In this document: positions 1 to 12,181 of the stretch, piece after piece | Position numbering within the stretch: the first letter of the stretch is position 1 | Layout of the letters: each line of letters begins with the position of its first letter | Source: an uncultured Clostridia bacterium | Lineage (GTDB): Bacteria > Bacillota > Clostridia > Lachnospirales > Bianqueaceae | DNA: 59,604 bases | Reading direction: 5' to 3' | NCBI GenBank assembly: GCA_944376225.1 | Contig: CALWBZ010000106.1 | Coordinates: 1 to 59,604 of the forward strand | Position numbers and translations under genes: made by a program | The notes under the pieces: generated by a model | Databases searched by the model: none | The model's input: only the letters and a program-made list of their open reading frames with translations | What the model was told of the DNA's origin: nothing

Positions 1-2
1 AC

Positions 3-359
3 GAGGAAGAGCATGCCATGGAACCCGGCTATACCGAGGTATATTGGATGGAGGGGCATTATATCGCCTTGCGCAGTACGTGGATAGAAAAAGATGAAGT
101 AAAAATAGAGACAATATATCGCATATATGATGAGGGTTGGACGGTCTTAGGGGAAGGAGAATTGGATGGAGACCTTTACATAATAGGCGCGGACGAAAAG
201 GGCATTTTGCTGCAGATAAGTGTTGGTATAGCGAAAACAGGGCTATACCGTATACCCTGGGACAACCCTTCGGCAATGGAAACCCTCATTCAGGCCGATA
301 CGAGAGCAATGTCAGATGGAGTTTTGATTTCGAGAGAGAGTATAGGTTCCGGTAAATGA
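3..359 (+). CDS. C-terminal part of an unknown protein (5' end outside window)
   Basis: The frame is open at the left edge, so this is the 3' end of a longer gene; the first in-frame ATG, at base 18, is probably internal. About 118 codons are visible. The visible part alternates short hydrophobic and charged stretches, as in beta-rich proteins, and has no membrane segment or motif I recognise. It ends 27 bp before a lipoprotein gene on the same strand, so the two are probably co-transcribed and may both be exported sensor or repeat proteins; that link is inference only. Confidence 0.6.
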   Translation, partial: EEEHAMEPGYTEVYWMEGHYIALRSTWIEKDEVKIETIYRIYDEGWTVLGEGELDGDLYIIGADEKGILLQISVGIAKTGLYRIPWDNPSAMETLIQADTRAMSDGVLISRESIGSGK

Positions 360-386
360 CCTAGAAGCATCACGGAGTATTGGAAA

Positions 387-1286
387 ATGAAAAAAATCTT
401 TTCCCTATTTTTCTTTATCCTTACCCTATGCCTTTTCGGCTGCGATACCTGGCAGGGGACGGATGCAGAGGGATATAAGGCCTTCCAACGAATGGGAGGG
501 GCTACGTCCTCTCTGGGAGATTATCGGCTGATTTCGGAAGACGGCGATCGTTTCTTCTTATACGATCGGGAGGAACTTCTGTGCTGGAAATGGGAGTGCA
601 GCCATATGGACGGGGAGTGCCCCGCCTATTACCGCTACGGTACGGCTCTTCTGGACGTGGATTCGGAAGGCCGGCTTATCCTACTGGAAGGGCAGTCCAA
701 TGACGCGGCAAGACAAAATCAGGTGATCCTCTGGCGGATCGACTCGGACTTGCACCAGAAAGAAACGCTTGGAACCTTTACCTTGGACGAGGAAGGAGAT
801 CTGGCCCCGCGATGGAAAAGCTGGTGCGTGGAGGGGAACACGCTGTATGTGGAAGCGAATCTCGGAAGCCGCGGGAACGCCCTTCTTGTGGGAAATCTAA
901 AAAGCGGGGAAAGCAATACCTTCCTGCCGGCCGCGGAGGGGCAGGGACAGATCGAGTTCATGGGCGTGGAAGAGGGGAGCGTCTATTGGAAAAAGGACGG
1001 AAACAGCCTATGGTATTGGGATCAGGAGATCGAGAACCTGTTCTGCGGAGGCGAGGCGGTGCATGACGTCCTTCTGACAGACCACTGGATCGTGTATAAC
1101 GAAACCAGGGAGGGACAAGCGGCTCTCTATGCTCTGGATCCGGATACGAAAGAAGAAAGGTATCTCTGCGGCGTAACGGAATCCGCGAGATTATATTCCG
1201 CGCCCGGCTCCGATCGGTTCTACATCTTGGGAGAGCCGGCAACAGGGGCGCTTCTCTACGACATAGAGCAGCAGGCCATCGTATAA
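387..1286 (+). CDS. Predicted lipoprotein, possibly beta-propeller-like
   Basis: The 299-residue product begins with a lysine-containing start, a run of Phe/Leu and a lipobox ending LFGC (Cys about residue 19), so it should be lipid-anchored on the outer face of the membrane. The rest is rich in short strand-like segments with repeated Trp, Tyr and Asp-Gly turns (for example LYDREELLCWKW and ALDPDTKEERYLC), which suggests a propeller or similar beta fold. Several Cys (about 67-80) lie close together. I do not recognise a family. Its RBS is ACGGAG before the ATG, and a hairpin terminator follows at 1360. Confidence 0.75.
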   Translation: MKKIFSLFFFILTLCLFGCDTWQGTDAEGYKAFQRMGGATSSLGDYRLISEDGDRFFLYDREELLCWKWECSHMDGECPAYYRYGTALLDVDSEGRLILLEGQSNDAARQNQVILWRIDSDLHQKETLGTFTLDEEGDLAPRWKSWCVEGNTLYVEANLGSRGNALLVGNLKSGESNTFLPAAEGQGQIEFMGVEEGSVYWKKDGNSLWYWDQEIENLFCGGEAVHDVLLTDHWIVYNETREGQAALYALDPDTKEERYLCGVTESARLYSAPGSDRFYILGEPATGALLYDIEQQAIV

Positions 1287-1359
1287 AAAGAGTCGCGGAT
1301 CCCATGGCGGAAAGCCGTGGGAGGATAGAGAGGATGTTCAAAATAGATTAAAATCCCGG

Positions 1360-1403
1360 GCGAGGGACGCCGAAGCAAACAAAAGCGGCCCTCGCGTCTT
1401 TTA
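1360..1403 (+). terminator. Rho-independent terminator after the lipoprotein gene
   Basis: The arms GCGAGGG (1360-1366) and CCCTCGC (1389-1395) can pair and are followed by GTCTTTT. The site lies between the lipoprotein stop and the secA promoter. Confidence 0.55.
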
Positions 1404-1434
1404 TGCCGCGAAACAATTGTTTACAAATAGAGGG

Positions 1435-1463
1435 TTGCGTGAGGCCTCAAATAGTGATACAAT
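1435..1463 (+). promoter_or_regulatory. Candidate promoter of secA
   Basis: TTGCGT (1435-1440), a 17-nt spacer, and TACAAT (1458-1463). The -10 is good and the -35 is weak. It leaves a leader of about 75 nt before the secA ATG. No riboswitch or other known leader was recognised in it. Confidence 0.45.
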
Positions 1464-1546
1464 ACTTAGGATGGCGAAATGCCGCTTAATAAAGGATAAA
1501 AGGCGCATATAGCGCAAAAGATAGAGAGAAAGCATGAGGTGAAGAC

Positions 1547-4135
<2,589 letters not shown>

Positions 4136-4181
4136 GGCGGCCCGGCAAATTAAAAAATAACGACAGGAAAGGGTGAGATCT

Positions 4182-5307
4182 TTGCTTGGATTTGACGAGT
4201 ACAAATTAGAGCTTGAAAAATACAAGGGCGCTGTTGAAGAACTGGGTGAGTCCCTTTAACCCCGCTGAATTGCGGAACAAAATCGAGGAATATGATCTGA
4301 TGGCTTCCGAGCCGGATTTTTGGAATGATTCGGAGCGCAGCCAGAAGATTTTGCAGGAGGCGGGCGCGCTGAAGAATAAGCTGGCGGACTACGAGCGCGT
4401 GGTGCAAAGCTATGAGGACGCGTGTACCCTTCTGGAAATGGCGCTGGAAGAAAACGACGAAAGTCTCCTGGAAGAGCTGGATCAGGAGGTGCAGGACTTT
4501 AAGAGCAGCTATGAGAATTACCGGCTCAAGGCGCTTTTGTGCGAGGAATTCGACGGCAAAAACGCGATCGTGACGCTGCACGCGGGGGCCGGCGGTACCG
4601 AGGCCTGCGACTGGACGGCCATGCTTTACCGCATGTACTCCCGTTGGGCGGAGAAGAACGGTTACAAGGTGGACGTGCTGGACTATCAGGAAGGAGACGA
4701 GGCGGGAATCAAGTCCGTGACGTTCCAGGTGAGCGGAGAGAACGCCTTTGGGTATCTGAAATCCGAGAAGGGCATTCACCGCTTGGTTCGGATCTCGCCT
4801 TTCGACGCTTCCGGAAGGCGGCACACCTCCTTTTCCTCCTGCGACGTCATGCCGGAATTGGACGATTCGATACAGGTGGATATCGATCCCGACGACCTGC
4901 GGATCGATACCTACCGCTCCAGCGGCGCGGGAGGACAGAAGGTCAATAAGACCAGTTCCGCCATCCGCATCACCCATTTGCCCACGGGAATCGTGGTACA
5001 GTGTCAGAACGAGCGTTCCCAGTTCCAGAACAAGGACAAGGCGATGCAGATGCTGAAGGCGAAACTGTATGAGGTGGAACAGGAAAAACAGATGGAGAAG
5101 ATGGCCGATATCCGAGGCGAAGTGAAGGACATCGCCTGGGGCAGCCAGATTCGCTCCTATGTATTCCATCCTTACAGCATGGTCAAGGACCTGCGCACAG
5201 GAGAAGAGACCGCCAACATCCAGGGGGTGATGGACGGAGAGCTGACTCCGTTTATGAACGCCTATCTGATGTGGAGGAGCAAGCGGGGAACCGCGCGGGA
5301 AGAATGA
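4182..5307 (+). CDS. prfB: Peptide chain release factor 2, expressed by +1 programmed frameshift
   Basis: RF2 releases finished proteins at UGA and UAA. The gene is in two frames: frame 1 starts at TTG 4182 (RBS AGGAAAGGGTGAG) and encodes 25 residues (starting after TTG with LGFDEYKLELEKYKGAVEEL) to a TAA at 4257; the body is in the +1 frame from AAC 4258. A TTG at 4213 in the body frame would miss the true N-terminus. The body has the RF2 codon-recognition tripeptide SPF (in VRISPFDASG) and the catalytic GGQ loop (SSGAGGQKVNK), so the product is about 374 residues once the frameshift occurs. It follows secA closely. Confidence 0.93.
4241..4260 (+). promoter_or_regulatory. prfB programmed +1 frameshift site (CTT TAA C)
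   Basis: The in-frame stop TAA at 4257-4259 follows CTT, giving the slippery string CTTTAAC. A Shine-Dalgarno-like GGGTGAG (4244-4250) sits 3 nt before the CTT, the spacing known from E. coli prfB. Reading slips from CTT TAA to T|AAC. In characterised genes the stop is normally UGA, which only RF2 reads; here it is UAA, which RF1 also reads. Confidence 0.88.
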
Positions 5308-5332
5308 TTCTTCCGGGGAAAGGATGAATGTC

Positions 5333-6730
5333 ATGATGAGAAGAACGCTCAGACGGGGCCTGGCCCTGCTACTGGTTTTAAGCCTGGTCTTGGGTCTTAG
5401 CGGATGCGTAGAACAATACCATAACGGCGGTCAGACCGTGATCGATATGGACGAAAACACGCAGGCAGAGGTTGCCGCGGCGGTAACAAAGGTCAACGAA
5501 ATCCTGGCGGAGGGAACCTTGGAGGATCTCTTGGCACAGCTGCCGGAAGAGATAGAGGCGGAGGACGTCACCAACGGTTGGAACCAGTGGGAAGCCATCC
5601 GAAAGGAACATGGGGAATGGACCTCCACCAAGAACGCGGATATCTTCTACTATTGTTATGCCGGCGCCGCTACCGTAAACTATGTCTTTGAGGATGTCAC
5701 GATGACGGCGGATATGCTTTTTACCAGCGATCATCAGTTGGTCTATCTGGATTTCTATGAGTCCGCGGAGTCTGCTGAGGCGGAGTATTCCCTGCCGGAG
5801 GGCTTGGTGGAAAAGACGGTGACTATCGGCGAAGGGACGGATTATCCTTTGGAGGGTACCCTGACCTATCCGGAGGGAGGAACCGATCTGCCCGCCGTTG
5901 TTCTCGTACACGGAATCGGCAATAACGACCGGGATCAGACGGCCCTTGCCACGAAGATGTTCCGGGATTTGGCCAATGGTCTGGCAGAGCGAGGAATCGC
6001 GGTGCTGCGGTATGATAAGAGAACTTATACCTATCCCGAGGCCCAGACGATTACCGATGTGTCCACGCTGACCATCGATTTCCAGACCGTGGACGACGCG
6101 GTGCTGGCGACGGAGGCGCTGCGGGCCCAGGACGTGGTGGATCCGGAGAAAGTTTATCTGGTAGGTCATGATCTGGGCGGGCTGGTTGCGCCCCGGATCG
6201 ATCAGGAGGCGGATTACGCCGGGTATGTCATCATGGCGTCGCCTTCTCGGGCATGGTCCGAGGCCGCCTTCGATCAGGCGATTCGTTACGGCATGGACGG
6301 ATTGGAGTATGATACGGTACAGTATCTGGAGCCCATGCTGAAGTCCGACATCGAGGATATCCGTAAGCTGGACAATACGAAAGAAGAGGACGAGTGGACC
6401 AACATACTGCTCAATCAATATGTCTGCTTCTGGATAGATCTCAACGCCTACGATTATCCGCAGATGGTCGCGGATTCGGATAAGCCCGTCCTGATCATGC
6501 AGGGAGACGCGGATTATCAGATCCAGACGGATCCGGATTATAACGGGTGGACGGAGATTCTTAGCGGAAAAGACAATGCCGTGTGCAAGCTGTACGAGGG
6601 CGTCAATCATATGATGATGAAGACGGAAGGCCCCTTTACCAACGTTTCCAAACAATATGAGAGGCCCCTGCATGTGGCGGAGGAGATCATCAGCGATATG
6701 GCGTCCTGGATTTTGGAGCAGGCCGCGTAA
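5333..6730 (+). CDS. Lipoprotein alpha/beta hydrolase with N-terminal DUF3887-like domain
   Basis: A signal peptide ends in the lipobox LSGC, so the enzyme should be anchored outside the membrane. Residues about 40-150 resemble the small DUF3887-type domain that precedes such hydrolases. The hydrolase domain follows, with VVLVHGIGNNDRDQ (oxyanion region), VYLVGHDLGGLVAPRI (nucleophile elbow), LIMQGDADYQI (acid loop) and a late His in GVNHMMM. The elbow has Asp (codon 6170-6172) where this family normally has Ser. The ATG at 5333 is preferred to 5324 because the RBS GGGGAAAGGA directly touches 5324. The substrate is unknown. A hairpin terminator follows. Confidence 0.8.
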   Translation: MMRRTLRRGLALLLVLSLVLGLSGCVEQYHNGGQTVIDMDENTQAEVAAAVTKVNEILAEGTLEDLLAQLPEEIEAEDVTNGWNQWEAIRKEHGEWTSTKNADIFYYCYAGAATVNYVFEDVTMTADMLFTSDHQLVYLDFYESAESAEAEYSLPEGLVEKTVTIGEGTDYPLEGTLTYPEGGTDLPAVVLVHGIGNNDRDQTALATKMFRDLANGLAERGIAVLRYDKRTYTYPEAQTITDVSTLTIDFQTVDDAVLATEALRAQDVVDPEKVYLVGHDLGGLVAPRIDQEADYAGYVIMASPSRAWSEAAFDQAIRYGMDGLEYDTVQYLEPMLKSDIEDIRKLDNTKEEDEWTNILLNQYVCFWIDLNAYDYPQMVADSDKPVLIMQGDADYQIQTDPDYNGWTEILSGKDNAVCKLYEGVNHMMMKTEGPFTNVSKQYERPLHVAEEIISDMASWILEQAA

Positions 6731-6735
6731 ATCAT

Positions 6736-6760
6736 AAAAGACGGGGACTCCCCGTCTTTT
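6736..6760 (+). terminator. Rho-independent terminator after the hydrolase gene
   Basis: A perfect stem AAAAGACGGGG / CCCCGTCTTTT with a 3-nt loop (6736-6746 and 6750-6760). It separates the secA-prfB-hydrolase unit from dnaE. Confidence 0.85.
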
Positions 6761-6795
6761 GTCTTATTGACAGAGTAACGGAAGGAGGAGCATCC

Positions 6796-9700
6796 ATGGA
6801 GTTCGCCCATTTACATGTACATACGGAATACAGCCTGTTGGACGGGTCGTCCAAGATCTCGGAGATCGTGCGTCAGGCGAAAGAACTGGGGATGGACAGC
6901 CTGGCCATTACGGATCACGGCGCGATGTACGGGGTCATCGATTTTTACAAGGCCTGTCAAGAACAGGGGATCCATCCGGTCATCGGCTGCGAGGTGTATG
7001 TGGCGGAAAAGAGCCGTTTTCAGAAAGAAGGTCGGTCCGACGCGGAGTACTATCATCTCGTGCTTCTGGCCGAGAATCAGACAGGCTATGAGAACCTGAT
7101 CAAGATGGTTTCTAAAGGGTTTATCGAAGGATTTTATTATAAGCCCAGAATCGATATGGAGCTTCTTCGGGAGAATCATGAGGGAATCATCGCCCTGAGC
7201 GCCTGCCTCGCGGGCGCGGTGCCCAGCGCCCTCCGGCAGCAGGGGTATGAGAAGGCCAAGGAGGTGGCTCTGCAATATGCCGAGATCATGGGGCCGGATC
7301 ACTTTTATCTGGAATTACAGGATCACGGGATTCCCGAGCAGGCCCAGGTCAATCAGCAGCTTCTGCGGATGAGTCAGGAGACGGGTCTGCCCCTTGTGGC
7401 CACCAACGACGTGCATTATACCTACAAAGAAGACGCGCAGGCTCACGATATTCTTCTGTGTATTCAGACCAATAAAAAGGTCAACGACGAGGATCGCATG
7501 CGGTATGAGGGGGGACAGTTTTACCTAAAGTCTCCCCAGGAGATGGAGGCTCTCTTCCCCTATGCCCGAGAGGCGTTGGAGAATACGGAAAAAGTGGCGA
7601 AGCGCTGTCAGGTGGAATTTCGTTTCCATGAGCTGAAGCTGCCCCAGTTTGACGTGCCCGAAGGGTACACCGCTCAATCCTATTTAAGGATGCTTTGCGA
7701 GAAGGGACTGTCGGAAAGGTATCGGGAGGTCAGCAAAGAACTGCGGGAACGGCTCGAGTATGAGCTGGGCGTCATCGAGAACATGGGTTATGTGGATTAT
7801 TTCCTCATCGTGTGGGATTTTATCAATTACGCCAAGTCCCAGGGCATCATGGTGGGGCCGGGAAGGGGATCCGCCGCGGGCAGCGTGGTGGCCTATTGCC
7901 TGCGCATCACCGACATCGAGCCCACCGAGTATCAGCTGATCTTCGAGCGATTCCTGAATCCCGACCGCGTGAGCATGCCGGATATCGATGTGGATTTCTG
8001 CTATCGCCGTCGTCAGGAAGTGATCGATTACGTGACGAAAAAATACGGTGAGGATCATGTGACGCAGATCATCACCTTCGGAACCATGGCGGCCCGGCTC
8101 GTCATCCGCGACGTGGGCAGAGCCATGGATATGCCCTATGGCGAGGTGGACAAGATCGCCAAGATGATTCCCAGAGACCTGGGGATCACGATCAATAAAG
8201 CATTGGAAGTGAATCCGGAGCTTGCGGATTTATATAAGACAGACGAACAGGTGCGCACGCTGATCGATATGTCCAAACGATTGGAGGGCCTGCCCCGTCA
8301 TGCCTCCACCCACGCGGCGGGAGTGGTCATCTCTAAGAAACCGGTAATGGAATACGTGCCCCTGGCCACCAACGACGGTATGCCGGTGACGCAGTTTACC
8401 ATGACCACCATCGAGGAGCTGGGGCTTCTGAAGATGGACTTTTTGGGGCTGCGGACCTTGACCGTCATTCAGGACGCGCTGGATTTGGTGGAGAAGCGTT
8501 ACGGGAAAAAGATTCGTTTCGACGAGATGCCGATGGACGACCCGGCGGTGTACCAGATGATCTCCGCGGGCAAGACCGTGGGCGTCTTCCAGCTGGAAAG
8601 CGGGGGGATGACCTCGTTCATGAAGGAGTTGCGGCCGGAAACGCTGGAAGATATCATCGCGGGAATCTCGCTGTATCGCCCGGGGCCCATGGATTTCATC
8701 CCTAAGTATCTGGAAGGCAAGAAGAATGCCCAGGCAGTGCAATATACCACGCCGCTTCTGGAGCCTATCCTGAAACCCACCTACGGGTGTATCGTCTATC
8801 AGGAGCAGGTCATGCAGATCGTGCGGGAACTGGCCGGGTACACGATGGGGCGCGCGGATCTGGTCCGCAAGGCCATGTCCAAAAAGAAGGCGGACGTAAT
8901 GGCGAGGGAACGGCAGTATTTCATCTACGGCAACGAAGAGGAGAACGTGCCGGGGTGCGTGCGGAAGGGACTGACGCCGGAGCAGGCGGAGAAGATCTTC
9001 GACGATATGACGGACTTCGCCAAGTATGCTTTCAACAAGTCCCATGCCGCCTGTTACGCGGTGGTGGCCTACCAGACCGCCTGGCTCAAGGCGCATTACC
9101 CGGTGGAGTTTATGGCGGCGCTTCTGACCTCGGTCATCGATCATCCGGGCAAGGTGACCGGATACATCGAAAGCCTGAAATCCATGAACATCGAGCTGAC
9201 TTCCCCGGATATAAACGAAGGGTATACAGGTTTTTCCGTGTCTGTGGATCATCGGATACGATACGGTTTGTCGTCGATCAAGGGCGTGGGACAGAATATC
9301 GTGGATCGGATCGTGCGGGAGCGGGAGCTGAACGGGCCGTTTCGCAGCATGACCGATTTCTGCCGGCGCATGCAGGGCGCCGAGCTCAATAAAAAGGTGC
9401 TGGAAAACCTGATTAAGGCGGGAGCCTTTGACTCTCTGGGAGGCAGCCGCAAGGACTATCTGGAAACCTGCAACGTGATTCTGGGGGCGGCTTCCATCTG
9501 GTATAAGAACCAGTTGTCCGGGCAGATGGATCTGTTCGGGCTGGATCTGGGAGACGAAGAGCCGAATCAGGATCTGGACGACCAGCTCCCGGGATCCGGG
9601 GAGTATCCCCAGGCGGAGCGACTGGCCATGGAGAAAGAGGTGCTGGGCATTTACCTCAGCGGACATCCGCTGGAAGAGTATGAAGAGGTGTGGAGGAAGA

Positions 9701-10365
9701 CCGTGAACCGTACCGCGGAGGATTTCCGTTGGCAGGAAGACGAGGAGCGGTGCGAGGTAATGGACGGGGAGACGGCGATACTCGGCGGCGTTATTATGCG
9801 ATTGCAGACGAAGATCACCAAAAACAGCAAGATGATGGCCTTCGCCACGCTGGAAGATCTATACGGCAGCGTGGAAGTGCTGATCTTCCCCAACGTATAC
9901 GAACAGGCGCGGCCTTTCCTCGCGGCGGATGGGAAGATCTTCGTCCAGGGACGGGTGAGCGTCGGGGACGAGGAGGACGCGAAACTCATCGCCCAGTCCA
10001 TCGTGCCCTTTGGCCAGGAGGACGCCCTGTACCGGGGAGAACGCCAGGTATACCGCAGAATCTATGAGGGGCGTGAAAAAACGGCTCCCCAAGCCAGAAG
10101 AGGGGAGCCGCGAGGGGCGGCGGAACCGGAGGATCATACCCGGGCGCTATGGCTGCGGCTGGGAGGGCAGGGAGATTGGCAGGAAAAGCAGCAGACGATC
10201 CTGAATCTTCTGAACCAATATCCCGGTCCCTATGATCTGTATTTATATCTGGCCCAGGAGAAGCAGAGGCTCAAGGCGCCGGAATGTTATCGAATCTCTA
10301 AAAGCACGGAACTCTTTCAGCGGCTCGAGCAGCTGTTGGGGGCGGGTTCGGTGGTCTGGAGGTAA
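6796..10365 (+). CDS. dnaE: DNA polymerase III alpha subunit, DnaE type
   Basis: This is a replicative polymerase of family C. The 1189-residue protein starts with a PHP domain (HLHVHTEYSLLDG, ITDHGAMYG), followed by the polymerase core with the catalytic PDIDVDF (about residue 394) and GRGSAAGSVV, then the beta-binding/HhH region and an OB fold (VEVLIFPNVYEQARPF, about 1020). The C-terminal tail after residue about 1090 is variable. In Firmicutes with PolC, DnaE extends primers before handing over; which role applies here cannot be judged. It starts after GGAAGGAGGAGC. Its last 49 bp overlap the 3' end of the convergent peptidase gene. pfkA lies downstream, as is usual in related clostridia. 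Confidence 0.96.
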   Translation: MEFAHLHVHTEYSLLDGSSKISEIVRQAKELGMDSLAITDHGAMYGVIDFYKACQEQGIHPVIGCEVYVAEKSRFQKEGRSDAEYYHLVLLAENQTGYENLIKMVSKGFIEGFYYKPRIDMELLRENHEGIIALSACLAGAVPSALRQQGYEKAKEVALQYAEIMGPDHFYLELQDHGIPEQAQVNQQLLRMSQETGLPLVATNDVHYTYKEDAQAHDILLCIQTNKKVNDEDRMRYEGGQFYLKSPQEMEALFPYAREALENTEKVAKRCQVEFRFHELKLPQFDVPEGYTAQSYLRMLCEKGLSERYREVSKELRERLEYELGVIENMGYVDYFLIVWDFINYAKSQGIMVGPGRGSAAGSVVAYCLRITDIEPTEYQLIFERFLNPDRVSMPDIDVDFCYRRRQEVIDYVTKKYGEDHVTQIITFGTMAARLVIRDVGRAMDMPYGEVDKIAKMIPRDLGITINKALEVNPELADLYKTDEQVRTLIDMSKRLEGLPRHASTHAAGVVISKKPVMEYVPLATNDGMPVTQFTMTTIEELGLLKMDFLGLRTLTVIQDALDLVEKRYGKKIRFDEMPMDDPAVYQMISAGKTVGVFQLESGGMTSFMKELRPETLEDIIAGISLYRPGPMDFIPKYLEGKKNAQAVQYTTPLLEPILKPTYGCIVYQEQVMQIVRELAGYTMGRADLVRKAMSKKKADVMARERQYFIYGNEEENVPGCVRKGLTPEQAEKIFDDMTDFAKYAFNKSHAACYAVVAYQTAWLKAHYPVEFMAALLTSVIDHPGKVTGYIESLKSMNIELTSPDINEGYTGFSVSVDHRIRYGLSSIKGVGQNIVDRIVRERELNGPFRSMTDFCRRMQGAELNKKVLENLIKAGAFDSLGGSRKDYLETCNVILGAASIWYKNQLSGQMDLFGLDLGDEEPNQDLDDQLPGSGEYPQAERLAMEKEVLGIYLSGHPLEEYEEVWRKTVNRTAEDFRWQEDEERCEVMDGETAILGGVIMRLQTKITKNSKMMAFATLEDLYGSVEVLIFPNVYEQARPFLAADGKIFVQGRVSVGDEEDAKLIAQSIVPFGQEDALYRGERQVYRRIYEGREKTAPQARRGEPRGAAEPEDHTRALWLRLGGQGDWQEKQQTILNLLNQYPGPYDLYLYLAQEKQRLKAPECYRISKSTELFQRLEQLLGAGSVVWR

Positions 10366-12149
10366 AGATCGGAAAGAAGGCGGGCCAGACCGGTCAGGAC
10401 TTCCTCGTCAAAGGGACTGCCGAGTCCCGCCTGGGCGAGGGGTTCTAGGAAGCCGGAGTTCACCGTAAACTCGCATAAGGTCTCGTAGGCGGTGAGGGCG
10501 GCGTCCCGATCGTCTTCCGCCAGAGCCCAGAGTTCCAGCGCGGCGATGCCGCTGGTGGCGTAGCCGATATAATAAAAGGGGGACTCGAAGTGGTGGAAGA
10601 TATCCACCCATTCGTAGTACGAAGAATAACCAAAATATTCCATGCTCAGGTTGTCATGCAGCTCGTTCATCTCTTCTACAGTCATTTCGGGATTCTCGAA
10701 GACGCGCTGTTGGAACTCTTCTTCGCAGCATCCTGTCACCACAGCGGAGAGAATGCTGTGAAGAAGAAGGATCTCCATATGGGCGGCGTCTTCCTTAAAG
10801 ATTTCCGAATAATAAGGCAGCATTAACAGTTCGAGTCCCTGGGAATGCACTTCGCCCAGATCGATGTTCTCCTCATCGTTCCAGCCGCTTCCGTCGTATA
10901 GATAATAATTATAATAGTGACCAAACTCGTGGAAAAGAGTGGTGGCCGGCGAGTAGTATAGGCTGTTGATCAGCAGAAACGGGGAACGCGTCTCGGACAG
11001 GTAGGTGGTATAGGCTCCCGGAAAAGCAGAGGTGGAATGGCTGAACGTGTATAGATGATAGTCCAGCATGTAAGAGAGAGCCTCGGCCATATCGGGAGAG
11101 AACTCTTGATCCAGGGCATACTGAAGATAGTATATCGCCATTTCTTCGGAGACGTAATTTTGAGGGTAGAAATCATAGAGGATATCTTCATAGGTTTCTT
11201 CAAATTCCCAGAGAAGGGGAACAAAATATTCTTTGATTTGTTCGGAAAATGTCAGGGTATCTTCTTTTGTATAATCCCGGTTGAAGGAGGCGTAGGCATA
11301 GTCGATATAACTGTCGTACCCGGACAGGGCGGCCATCTCTGTGCGTATTTGCACGAGCTCCCGATATATACCGGCGCAATCCGCGTTCTTTTGGGCGTAG
11401 ATCTCGTCGTAGGCATCCCATTCTTCCTGGGTGGAGAGCGTCAGATCGTTGAGGGACACTTCTCGGCCATTTAGCGTCGTCGTATAATCGGCAACCGTGT
11501 ATTGAGAATATTGATTGAGCAAATCGGTTTCTCTCGAGAGAAGCTCTTCGGCTTCTTCATAGGAGAGATCGTAAGAAGAAAGATAACGATCGACAAAGTT
11601 CTGTCCCATATGCCGCTGAAAAGCGGAGGCGTATGGGGACAGTAAAAGAGTATCGGTGATCTCCGTAAGCCGATAAGAAAGTTCGTTCATAGCCTCCGAA
11701 AGAAAGGAAATTTCCTCGAGATAGTATCCGTCGGACAGATCCAGATCGCTGTAGAGGGAGGCTAAAGTATATAGTGTGCATACATGGTCGAAATCGTCCA
11801 GAAGCTCATCATACAGGGACAGAACCTGGCGGGAGGATCTTAAACCGAGAGAGAGCGTCTGTAGGAGCCGGTCACACTCGGCATATATGCCTTCCATATC
11901 CGGTCGTTCATAGGTCATGTCCTGAAAATCCATATTTGCTCTTTGAAGAGAGTCGGATACAGATTCGTCCAAAGAGGACTCATCCATGGGGACAGAGTCC
12001 TCTTTGGACGAATCTTCTTCAATGGAGGATTCCGGACTGACGTCGTGGCGAATGGGAATGTAAGGCGTGCAGCCGGATAAAAAAACCAGGAAAAACAGGA
12101 CGAACGCAAGATGTCGGCGCGATCTTTGCCGTATCGATACAGTGAACAT
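10317..12149 (-). CDS. Lipoprotein zinc peptidase of the M3 (oligoendopeptidase F-like) type
   Basis: The 610-residue product has a basic N-terminus, a hydrophobic segment and the lipobox LSGC (about residue 27), followed by a Ser/Glu/Asp-rich linker, so it is tethered outside the cell. The body is helical. It carries HEFGHYYNYY, the HExxH zinc motif, and downstream a Glu-rich stretch (EVHSQGLELL) that should give the third zinc ligand, as in M3/M32-type peptidases. The start at 12149 follows AAGGAGCC; a longer frame upstream runs through the repeat and is rejected. The 3' end overlaps dnaE by 49 bp. Its likely promoter reads through the tandem 77-nt element. Confidence 0.8.
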   Translation of the reverse strand: MFTVSIRQRSRRHLAFVLFFLVFLSGCTPYIPIRHDVSPESSIEEDSSKEDSVPMDESSLDESVSDSLQRANMDFQDMTYERPDMEGIYAECDRLLQTLSLGLRSSRQVLSLYDELLDDFDHVCTLYTLASLYSDLDLSDGYYLEEISFLSEAMNELSYRLTEITDTLLLSPYASAFQRHMGQNFVDRYLSSYDLSYEEAEELLSRETDLLNQYSQYTVADYTTTLNGREVSLNDLTLSTQEEWDAYDEIYAQKNADCAGIYRELVQIRTEMAALSGYDSYIDYAYASFNRDYTKEDTLTFSEQIKEYFVPLLWEFEETYEDILYDFYPQNYVSEEMAIYYLQYALDQEFSPDMAEALSYMLDYHLYTFSHSTSAFPGAYTTYLSETRSPFLLINSLYYSPATTLFHEFGHYYNYYLYDGSGWNDEENIDLGEVHSQGLELLMLPYYSEIFKEDAAHMEILLLHSILSAVVTGCCEEEFQQRVFENPEMTVEEMNELHDNLSMEYFGYSSYYEWVDIFHHFESPFYYIGYATSGIAALELWALAEDDRDAALTAYETLCEFTVNSGFLEPLAQAGLGSPFDEEVLTGLARLLSDLYLQTTEPAPNSCSSR

Positions 12150-12181
12150 AAGAAACCGGCTCCTTTCCTTACAATGCAATG

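Noticed and set aside
4213..4260. TTG 4213 as the prfB start
   Set aside because: It lies in the +1 frame before the shift site and would give an N-terminus unlike RF2; the frame-0 start at 4182 restores the family sequence.
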